From Planctomycetota bacterium (lineage in GTDB: Bacteria > Planctomycetota > UBA11346): DNA of 8,693 bases. How positions within the stretch are numbered: the stretch's first letter is position 1; every line of letters starts with the position of its first letter. Positions 1 through 5,468 of the stretch are shown one piece after another. The stretch is from NCBI GenBank assembly GCA_013816645.1, contig JACDEC010000102.1:1-8693 (forward strand), read 5' to 3'. The notes beneath the pieces were generated by a model. That model had not been told where the DNA came from. It made no database searches and saw nothing but the letters and a program-made list of their open reading frames with translations. The position numbers and the translations under genes were made by a program.

Positions 1-1
1 C

Positions 2-172
2 GCCTGCCGCGCCCAGGCCGTGCGCGGCCAGTTCAAGATCGCCGCCGGCGCGCTCGAAGCGGCGCGCGACTTCGCCGGCCGCTGCGGCGAGGACCGCGGC
101 GTCGCGGCGATGCTCCAGGACCTCGAACGCTTCCTCGCGCTGATGCGCGAGGGCGTGGCCAAGGACCGCTGA
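2..172 (+). CDS. 3' end of an unrecognised gene upstream of cstA (partial)
   Basis: Only the last 56 codons are inside the window; the frame is open at the left edge and ends at TGA 170-172. Nearly every third codon position is G or C, as in the confident genes nearby, so this is real coding sequence rather than a chance frame. The visible tail is alanine-rich, looks helical, contains two cysteines and ends GVAKDR. I recognise no motif and assign no function. Its stop overlaps the cstA start (TGATG at 170-174), and the AAGGA inside its last codons (161-165) is well placed as the cstA ribosome-binding site. The two genes are therefore probably cotranscribed and translationally coupled. Confidence 0.7.
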   Translation, partial: ACRAQAVRGQFKIAAGALEAARDFAGRCGEDRGVAAMLQDLERFLALMREGVAKDR

Positions 173-2295
173 TGCGCCGGGCGCTGCCGTGGATCGGCTG
201 GGGCCTGGTCGCGGCCCTGGGCGCCGGGGCCTTCGCGGTCATGGCGCTGACCCGCGGCGAGAGCATCAACGCGGCCTGGCTGCTGACCGCGGCGCTGTGC
301 ACCTACGCCGTCGGCTACCGCTTCTACTCCCGCTTCATCGCCAACCGTCTGTTCGCGCTCGACGACCGGCGGGCGACGCCGGCGGTGCGGCTCAACGACG
401 GGCACGACTACGTCCCCACCGGCAAGTGGGTGGTCTTCGGCCATCATTTCGCTGCCATCGCCGGCGCTGGGCCGCTGGTCGGCCCGATCCTCGCCGCCCA
501 GTTCGGCTGGCTGCCGGGAACCCTGTGGATCATCATCGGCGTGGTCGTGGCCGGCGCGGTCCAGGACTTCGTCATCCTCTGCGCCAGCATGCGCCGCGAC
601 GGCAAGTCGCTGGGCCAGATGGCGCGCGATGAGGTCGGCACGGTCGCGGGCTGGCTGTCGATGTTCGGGGTGTTCGCGATCATCATGATCCTCATCGCGG
701 TGCTGGCGATGGTGGTGGTCAATGCGCTCGCCGAAAGCCCGTGGGGCTGCGTCTCGCTGGCCCTGACCATCCCGATCGCCCTGCTGATGGGCGTGTGGAT
801 GCGCTGGCTGCGGCCGGGCAAGGTCATCGAGGCCAGCCTCATCGGCCTGGTCCTGCTCGGGCTCTCGCTGTGGGCCGGCCAATGGGCGGCCCAGACCGAC
901 TGGATCAGGGACCTGTTCACCTTCACCACCAAGGAGCAGGTGACCCAGGCCAAGGTGTGGGTCGCGCTGACCCTCATCGGCTACGGCTTCGTCGCCTCGG
1001 TGCTGCCGGTGTGGTTGCTGCTGGCGCCGCGCGACTACCTGTCCTCGTTCGTGAAGATCGGCACCGTGGCGATGCTCGCGCTGGGCATCTTCCTGGTGCT
1101 GCCCGACCTGGCGATGCCAGCGGTCAATCCGCAGTTCGCCGAGGGCGGGCGCTTCGCCGATGGCAAGGGACCGGTGTTCGCCGGCGGGCTCTTCCCGTTC
1201 GCCTTCATCACCATCGCCTGCGGGGTGATCTCGGGTTTCCACGCCCTGGTCGCCAGCGGCACCACGCCCAAGCTGATCTCCAAGGAGAGCGACGCGCGCG
1301 CGATCGGCTACGGCGCGATGTGCATGGAGAGCTTCGTCGCGGTGATGGCGATGATCGCGGCCTGCGTGCTCACGCCCGGCGTGTACTTCGCGATGAACAG
1401 CCCGGATTCGCTGATCGGCAAGGACGTCGCCGGCGCCGCGGCCACCATCACCTCGTGGGGATTCAGCGTCAGCGCCGAGGAACTGCGCGCGCTGGCCGTC
1501 AGCATCGAAGAGCCCTCGATCCTCTCCAAGCCCGGCGGCGCGCCGTGCCTGGCCGTGGGCATGGCCAAGATCTTCTCGGCGGTGACCGGCGAGCGCCTGA
1601 TGGCCTTCTGGTACCACTTCGCGATCATGTTCGAGGCGTTGTTCATCCTCACCACCATCGACGCCGGCACGCGCGTCGGCCGCTTCATCTTCCAGGACCT
1701 GGTCGGCCACGTCTGGAAACCGTTCAAGCGCGTGTCGTGGCAGCCCGCGGTGTGGATCGCCAGCGCCGTGGTGGTCGCGGGATGGGGCTACTTCCTGATC
1801 GCCGGCATCCGCGATCCGCTCGGTGGCATCTACACGCTCTGGCCGCTCTTCGGCATCGCCAACCAGGTGCTGGCGGCGATCGCGCTGTGCGTCGGCACGA
1901 CCATCATCGTCAAGATGGGCAAGGCCCGCATGGCCTGGATCACCATCGCGCCGCTGCTGTGGCTGGTCGTGGTCACCGAGACCGCGGGATATCACAAGCT
2001 CTCGTCGAGCGAACCCGGGCTCGGTTTCATCGCCAAGGCCCGTCAGCAGGACGAGGTGCTCGCCCGATTGCGCGCGACGCCGCTGCCGAGCGATCCGGTC
2101 GCCGCCAAGGAACGTATGGCAGACGAGGGGAAGGCCGAGCGGATCGCCTTCAACAACCGGCTCAATGCCGGGCTGTGCGTGGTGTTCATGGGGATCATCG
2201 TCGCCATCCTCGTCTCCAGCGCGCGCGAGTGCTGGCTGGTCCTGCGCGGACGCCGTCCGCTGTCCGACGCTGCGCCTGCCGGGATGGCTCCATGA
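172..2295 (+). CDS. cstA: CstA-family carbon starvation / pyruvate transporter
   Basis: A 707-residue inner-membrane protein, close to the roughly 700 residues of E. coli CstA and its paralogue BtsT. The family signature is clear: NDGHDYVPTGKW at about 75-86, followed by FGHHFAAIAGAGPLVGP at about 89-105. Many hydrophobic segments run through the protein, including a first helix at about 6-26, and a soluble loop rich in charged residues precedes the last helix. Family knowledge: these are proton- or ion-coupled importers induced by carbon limitation and linked in enterobacteria to pyruvate and peptide uptake; the exact substrate here cannot be read from sequence. The ATG at 172 is chosen because AAGGA lies six bases upstream and the start overlaps the preceding stop. 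The gene ends by overlapping the start of the small YbdD-type gene (ATGA 2292-2295), the usual partner in this family. Confidence 0.96.
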   Translation: MRRALPWIGWGLVAALGAGAFAVMALTRGESINAAWLLTAALCTYAVGYRFYSRFIANRLFALDDRRATPAVRLNDGHDYVPTGKWVVFGHHFAAIAGAGPLVGPILAAQFGWLPGTLWIIIGVVVAGAVQDFVILCASMRRDGKSLGQMARDEVGTVAGWLSMFGVFAIIMILIAVLAMVVVNALAESPWGCVSLALTIPIALLMGVWMRWLRPGKVIEASLIGLVLLGLSLWAGQWAAQTDWIRDLFTFTTKEQVTQAKVWVALTLIGYGFVASVLPVWLLLAPRDYLSSFVKIGTVAMLALGIFLVLPDLAMPAVNPQFAEGGRFADGKGPVFAGGLFPFAFITIACGVISGFHALVASGTTPKLISKESDARAIGYGAMCMESFVAVMAMIAACVLTPGVYFAMNSPDSLIGKDVAGAAATITSWGFSVSAEELRALAVSIEEPSILSKPGGAPCLAVGMAKIFSAVTGERLMAFWYHFAIMFEALFILTTIDAGTRVGRFIFQDLVGHVWKPFKRVSWQPAVWIASAVVVAGWGYFLIAGIRDPLGGIYTLWPLFGIANQVLAAIALCVGTTIIVKMGKARMAWITIAPLLWLVVVTETAGYHKLSSSEPGLGFIAKARQQDEVLARLRATPLPSDPVAAKERMADEGKAERIAFNNRLNAGLCVVFMGIIVAILVSSARECWLVLRGRRPLSDAAPAGMAP

Positions 2296-2477
2296 GGCTC
2301 GCCCTCGCCTTGCGCGCCCTGCGTGTCCTGTGGGCGGGCCTGCGCTGCTGGTCGGGCGACGACGCCTACGAACGCTACCTCGCGCAGCACCGCGGCCACC
2401 AGCACGCCCTGCTCAGTCGACGCGACTTCTACCGCGACTATTTCGATCGCCGCGCCAAGCGTCCCCGCTGCTGCTGA
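2292..2477 (+). CDS. YbdD/YjiX family small protein (CstA partner)
   Basis: A 61-residue protein of the YbdD/YjiX family (DUF466, Pfam name Sel_put), too short for many gene finders. Features matching the family are its position directly after cstA, the SGDDAYERYLAQH segment at 21-33 (family members have a D-Y-x-x-Y type motif here), the RRDFYRDYFDRR segment at 43-54, and the terminal Arg-Cys-Cys, which also ends E. coli YbdD. Family knowledge: these proteins are encoded with CstA/BtsT transporters and are needed for or modulate their activity. The start overlaps the cstA stop by four bases (ATGA), so translation is probably coupled. The stop is TGA, and a perfect hairpin starts three bases later. 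The same frame then stays open through the downstream ppk2, so this TGA is the only stop separating the two genes. Confidence 0.9.
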   Translation: MRLALALRALRVLWAGLRCWSGDDAYERYLAQHRGHQHALLSRRDFYRDYFDRRAKRPRCC

Positions 2478-2479
2478 AC

Positions 2480-2508
2480 CAGGTCCGTGCAACGTTTGCA
2501 CGGACCTG
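2480..2508 (+). terminator. Perfect 13-bp inverted repeat, probable terminator of cstA-ybdD
   Basis: The left arm 2480-2492 (CAGGTCCGTGCAA) is exactly complementary to the right arm 2496-2508 (TTGCACGGACCTG), with a three-base CGT loop at 2493-2495. It begins three bases after the ybdD stop, where a terminator is expected. No T-tract follows, so it is not a textbook intrinsic terminator; it may act with Rho, stabilise the mRNA 3' end, or be a DNA operator for ppk2. Confidence 0.5.
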
Positions 2509-2520
2509 CCAGAGGACGCA

Positions 2521-2548
2521 TTGCCGGAACGCGGTCCTCCCCTAGGTT
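2521..2548 (+). promoter_or_regulatory. Putative sigma-70-like promoter of ppk2 (near-leaderless)
   Basis: TTGCCG at 2521-2526 and TAGGTT at 2543-2548 are separated by 16 bases. Transcription would begin about seven bases after the -10 box, at or next to the ATG at 2556, and no Shine-Dalgarno sequence precedes that ATG. The -10 match is weak (TA and the final T). Support comes from a similar arrangement upstream of the MoxR gene. Confidence 0.4.
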
Positions 2549-2555
2549 GCCGCCC

Positions 2556-3287
2556 ATGCTTCGCCTCAAGGACGCCGACCTCTCGCGCACGCTCACCAAG
2601 CAGGCCTACGAGAAGCGCGCCAAGGACAACCAGGTGCGCCTGGTGCGCATGCAGCATCAGATCAACAAGCACCGGCTTCCCGTGATCATCGCCGTCGAAG
2701 GATGGGACGCCGCGGGCAAGGGCGGCACCATCCGCCGCCTGCTCAAGAACGTCGATCCGCGCTACTACCGGGTCCATTCCATCTCCAAGCCCACCGAACT
2801 CGAACTCGATCACCACTACCTCTGGCGCTTCTGGCGCCGGATGCCGCAGCGCGGCGAACTCGTGGTCTTCGACCGCAGCTGGTACGGCCGGGTGCTGGTC
2901 GAACGCGTCGAGGGCTTCGCCAAGACCCACGAATGGCGTCGCGCCTACGACGAGATCAACCAGTTCGAAGCGCAATTGGTGTCGGACGGCCACCTGATCA
3001 TCAAATGCTTCCTGCACATCTCCAAGGACGAGCAGAAGCAGCGCTTCGAGGCGCGCGAGAAGAACCCGCTCAAGGCCTGGAAGATGAACGAGGAGGACTA
3101 CCGCAACCGCAAGCGCTGGCCGGATTACCAGGAAGCGATCGACGAGATGTTCGCGCGCACCCACCAGCGCTGCGCGCCCTGGCACCTCGTCCCCGCCAAC
3201 GACAAGCGCTTCGCCCGCATCCAGATCCAGGATCTGGTCATCGATGCCGTCGAACGCCATCTCGCCCAGCTCAAGCATCGCAAGTAG
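2556..3287 (+). CDS. Polyphosphate kinase 2 family protein (PPK2)
   Basis: A 243-residue soluble, single-domain PPK2 enzyme. This family transfers phosphate between inorganic polyphosphate and nucleotides (AMP/ADP/GDP to the next phosphorylation level, or the reverse), linking the phosphate store to the nucleotide pool. Visible motifs: Walker A with flanks EGWDAAGKGG at 48-57 (K55), a Walker B-like VVFDRSWYGR at 103-112 (D106), and the lid region REKNPLKAWKMNEEDYRNR at about 167-185. The WYGRVLVERVEGF wording resembles the domains of polyphosphate:AMP phosphotransferases, but only one domain is present and the substrate class is not certain. Old databases sometimes mislabel such proteins as UDP-galactose-lipid carrier transferases. 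The ATG at 2556 is preferred over a GTG at 2487, which lies inside the ybdD hairpin and would add 23 non-conserved residues. The gene probably has its own promoter. Confidence 0.93.
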   Translation: MLRLKDADLSRTLTKQAYEKRAKDNQVRLVRMQHQINKHRLPVIIAVEGWDAAGKGGTIRRLLKNVDPRYYRVHSISKPTELELDHHYLWRFWRRMPQRGELVVFDRSWYGRVLVERVEGFAKTHEWRRAYDEINQFEAQLVSDGHLIIKCFLHISKDEQKQRFEAREKNPLKAWKMNEEDYRNRKRWPDYQEAIDEMFARTHQRCAPWHLVPANDKRFARIQIQDLVIDAVERHLAQLKHRK

Positions 3288-3343
3288 CCGTCGGAAAATC
3301 CCCCAAGGCGCGGGCGGGGATCGCGGTGTACCTCCCATCGTGA

Positions 3344-3377
3344 CGGCGTGGAGAACGCCGCACGAGGAGGCCTCGTG
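3344..3377 (+). promoter_or_regulatory. Tandem hairpins covering the RBS and GTG start of the next gene
   Basis: Two adjacent stem-loops can be drawn in the leader. The first pairs CGGCGT (3344-3349) with ACGCCG (3355-3360) and has a GGAGA loop. The second pairs CACGAGG (3361-3367) with CCTCGTG (3371-3377) and has an AGG loop. The Shine-Dalgarno sequence GAGGAGG (3364-3370) and the GTG start codon (3375-3377) both lie in the second hairpin, so ribosome access could depend on its opening. A GGA exposed in a loop beside the RBS is the kind of site bound by CsrA/RsmA. The structures are read from the sequence; regulation is inferred. Confidence 0.4.
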
Positions 3378-3782
3378 AGCGACATCCCGATCCGCGACTG
3401 CTTCGTCGAACGCGACGGCAGCGTCTTCCTGGTCACCAACTGGCAGGACCGCCGGCGACCCGGCGATGCCGCCGTGCTCATCCGCCTGAGCCCGCGCCAC
3501 CAGGCGATCTACCGAACGCTGAGCGCCAAGCACCGCAGCCACAAGTCGGTGTGGTACGCGCTGTTCGTGCGTGGGGGCCGGCGCGACGCCAAGGCGACGC
3601 GCGTGCCGATCGACCTTGGGCAGATGTCGTCCGCGGAACTCGCTCGCCTGGCCAATGGCAAGTTGACGTGGCCCGCTCCCTCATTGGCCAAGCTTCCGGC
3701 GGCCGACTTGCGCAGCCTAGTGCGGTCGCTTTACGCCCTGTCGCCCGCAGCCACCGGCACCGCAAGACCACGCGGGCCCTGA
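3375..3782 (+). CDS. Hypothetical basic protein, 135 residues
   Basis: I do not recognise this protein. Coding character is supported by the strong Shine-Dalgarno GAGGAGG four bases before the GTG at 3375 and by G/C-biased third codon positions. That bias weakens in the last third, which may mean a less constrained or more recently acquired tail. The protein is basic, has no signal peptide or membrane segment, and begins MSDIPIRDCFVERDGSVFLV. Its N-terminal half looks like beta strands with alternating hydrophobic residues, there is a helical stretch around LSPRHQAIYRTL (38-49), and the end is Ala/Pro/Arg-rich. A GTG at 3348 would add nine residues but lies in a hairpin without a good ribosome-binding site. 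It lies 87 bases after ppk2 and 85 before the MoxR gene, so it may be a separate small unit. Confidence 0.65.
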   Translation: MSDIPIRDCFVERDGSVFLVTNWQDRRRPGDAAVLIRLSPRHQAIYRTLSAKHRSHKSVWYALFVRGGRRDAKATRVPIDLGQMSSAELARLANGKLTWPAPSLAKLPAADLRSLVRSLYALSPAATGTARPRGP

Positions 3783-3791
3783 GTCGGGCCC
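3774..3791 (+). terminator. GGGCCC hairpin at the stop codon of the hypothetical gene
   Basis: Two copies of GGGCCC (3774-3779 and 3786-3791) are separated by TGAGTC and can pair as a 6-bp all-GC stem whose loop holds the TGA stop. No T-tract follows. It could be a weak terminator or 3'-end structure, but short GC-only palindromes are common by chance at this base composition. Confidence 0.25.
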
Positions 3792-3830
3792 CGTCTGGTC
3801 GCGGACGTGCCGCCTTCACCCCGCGCAGCG

Positions 3831-3858
3831 TTGTCCGCCACCACCGGGGGTCTACGAT
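3831..3858 (+). promoter_or_regulatory. Putative sigma-70-like promoter of the MoxR-DinB-vWA operon
   Basis: TTGTCC at 3831-3836 and TACGAT at 3853-3858 are separated by 16 bases. Transcription from this promoter would start around 3865, only a few bases before the ATG at 3868. No Shine-Dalgarno sequence precedes that ATG, which fits a leaderless or near-leaderless mRNA. Confidence 0.5.
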
Positions 3859-3867
3859 CATCGGTCC

Positions 3868-5376
3868 ATGACCACCGTTCCCGCTCCCCGTCCAGCAACT
3901 CTCGGCGCCTTGCGCGCCTCGGGTCAGCATCAGCCGCTGTCGGTGAAGGCCGAACTGCGTCGCAACCTGGTCCGCGCGCTGGGCGAAGGCCGCTCGGGTG
4001 AGCAGCTGTTCCCCGGCCTGATCGGCTACGGCGACACCGTCATCCCCCAGGTGGTCAACGCGATCCTCGCCGGCCACGACCTGCTGCTGCTCGGCCTACG
4101 CGGCCAAGCCAAGACCCGCTTGGCGCGGGCGCTGGCCGCGTTCCTCGACCCGGCGGTGCCGGCGCTGGCCGGTGATCCCCTGCGTTCGCACCCCCTGCAG
4201 CCCGTCGGCGCGCTCGCCGAGGACATCGTCGCTCGCGATGGCGACGCCGCCAAGGTGGTCTGGCTGTCGCGCGAAGAACGCTACGGCGAGAAGCTCGCCA
4301 CGCCGGACGTGTCGGTGGCCGACCTGATCGGCGACGTCGACCCGATCCGCGCGCAGCGCGAAGGCTACGACCTCGGCGACCTGCGCGCGGTGACCTTCGG
4401 CATCGTGCCGCGCACCAACCGCGGCATCTTCTGCATCAACGAGTTGCCCGACCTGGTGCCGCGCATCCAGGTCGCGCTGTTCAACATCCTCGAGGAGCAG
4501 GACGTCCAGGTCCGCGGGATCCCGCTGCGCCTGCCGCTCGACCTGATGCTGGTGTTCACCGCCAATCCCGAGGACTACACCTCGCGCGGGCAGATCATCA
4601 CTCCGCTCAAGGACCGCATCGGCGCCCAGGTCATGACCCACTACCCGCGCACCCGCGGGGAAGGCGTGACGATCATGGCCCAGGAGGCGCACCTGGCGCA
4701 GGATGCGACCTGCGAACCGATGGTCCCCGACCTGTTCCACGACCTGATCGAGGAGGCCGCCCGCGCGGCGCGCGCCAGCGAGTACGTCGACAGCAAGAGC
4801 GGCGTCTCGGCGCGCCTGACCATCAGCGCCCTCGAATCGCTGCACGCCAACGTCCTGCAACGCGGCCTGCTGCTCGGCGAGCGGCGCCCGATGGCGCGGC
4901 TGGTCGATCTCGCCGCGACCCTCGCGGCGATGACCGGCAAGATCGAGCTCGCCTACGAGGGCGAGCAGGAAGGGCCGCTCAAGGTCGGCTGGCACGTGCT
5001 CGGCCAGGCGGTGAAGGCGCTGTGGGCGGAGCGTATGCCGCCGGTGATCACCGATCGCGACGACGAACGCGAACGCGGTCCGTGGAAGGGCGTGCTCACC
5101 TGGTTCGCCAACGGCAACCGCATCGCGCTGTCCGATCGCAGCCCGACCGCCGAGCACGAAGCCGCGCTGGCCAAGGTCCCGGGACTGGCCGAGATCACCG
5201 ACTCGCTGTGCAAGCCGCCCGCCGTCGAACGCGCGCTGTGGCAGGAGTTTGTCCTCGAAGGCCTGTTCCACGGCGGCGTCCTGGCGCGCGACGAGAGCGG
5301 CCGCGGCCTGGTCTACAGCGACCTGCTCGCCCACATGATGACCCGCGACGACGGCAAGAAGCGCAAGCGCTCATGA
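3868..5376 (+). CDS. MoxR / Mg-chelatase-type AAA+ ATPase
   Basis: A 502-residue cytoplasmic AAA+ ATPase of the MoxR/magnesium-chelatase-like group, often mislabelled as a sigma-54-interacting regulator. Visible elements: Walker A variant GLRGQAKT at 76-83 (K82, T83; A81 where Gly is usual), a conserved EKLATPDVSVADLIGDVDP block at 141-159, Walker B variant IFCINE at 187-192 (Asn191 where Asp is usual, catalytic Glu192 kept), sensor-1 region TANPEDYTSRG at 231-241, and a likely arginine finger in LKDRI (R250). The C-terminal part (about 290-480) is helical lid and accessory sequence, ending in a basic KKRKRS tail. Family knowledge: such ATPases act as hexameric chaperones that work with a vWA protein to activate or load metal into a client. 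The vWA partner is encoded two genes downstream. Start at ATG 3868, just after the predicted promoter. Its stop overlaps the ATG of the candidate small ORF. Confidence 0.93.
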   Translation: MTTVPAPRPATLGALRASGQHQPLSVKAELRRNLVRALGEGRSGEQLFPGLIGYGDTVIPQVVNAILAGHDLLLLGLRGQAKTRLARALAAFLDPAVPALAGDPLRSHPLQPVGALAEDIVARDGDAAKVVWLSREERYGEKLATPDVSVADLIGDVDPIRAQREGYDLGDLRAVTFGIVPRTNRGIFCINELPDLVPRIQVALFNILEEQDVQVRGIPLRLPLDLMLVFTANPEDYTSRGQIITPLKDRIGAQVMTHYPRTRGEGVTIMAQEAHLAQDATCEPMVPDLFHDLIEEAARAARASEYVDSKSGVSARLTISALESLHANVLQRGLLLGERRPMARLVDLAATLAAMTGKIELAYEGEQEGPLKVGWHVLGQAVKALWAERMPPVITDRDDERERGPWKGVLTWFANGNRIALSDRSPTAEHEAALAKVPGLAEITDSLCKPPAVERALWQEFVLEGLFHGGVLARDESGRGLVYSDLLAHMMTRDDGKKRKRS

Positions 5377-5468
5377 TGCCCCCGGCCGACAAGGTGCGCA
5401 CCGAGGTCTTCGCGGGCGGCGTGGTGCGTTCGGCAAGCGGCTGGCCCGGATGGAGACGCGCCTCATGA
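5373..5468 (+). CDS. Candidate 31-residue small ORF bridging the MoxR and DinB genes
   Basis: This frame starts at ATG 5373, overlapping the MoxR stop as ATGA, and ends at TGA 5466-5468, overlapping the chosen dinB start (5465) as ATGA. It therefore fills the inter-gene gap exactly. The peptide begins MMPPADKVRTEVFAGGVV and ends GWPGWRRAS: 31 residues, basic, two tryptophans, no recognised domain. Third positions are mostly G/C (26 of 31 codons), and the departures cluster near the end, where the dinB ribosome-binding site overlaps. It could be a functional small protein or a leader-type ORF that carries ribosomes from the ATPase gene to dinB. A chance frame remains possible at this GC content. 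Confidence 0.4.
   Translation: MMPPADKVRTEVFAGGVVRSASGWPGWRRAS

Noticed and set aside
741..2477. Plus-strand 578-codon frame overlapping cstA and ending in ybdD
   Set aside because: Only its last 61 codons are the real ybdD gene. The rest is out-of-frame cstA sequence rich in Arg, Gly and His.
2487..2555. N-terminal extension of PPK2 from a GTG at 2487
   Set aside because: The GTG lies in the left arm of the ybdD hairpin with no ribosome-binding site, and the extra 23 residues look like untranslated sequence.
3298..3321. ATCCCC / GGGGAT inverted repeat after ppk2 as a terminator
   Set aside because: The stem is 6 bp with a 12-base loop and no T-tract, too weak to call.
2043..3542. Minus-strand open frame of 499 codons opposite cstA, ybdD and ppk2
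   Set aside because: It spans three well-supported genes on the other strand, has no recognisable domain and is composed as expected from the complement of high-GC coding DNA.
4096..5334. Minus-strand open frame of 412 codons opposite the MoxR gene
   Set aside because: It is the complement shadow of a conserved AAA+ gene; its composition is an Arg/Ala/His-rich artefact with no motifs.
5450..5464. Upstream ATG at 5450 as the dinB start
   Set aside because: The GGAGA at 5452-5456 lies inside the first codons from 5450 but is correctly spaced for ATG 5465, which also forms the ATGA overlap; I see no family conservation in the five extra residues.
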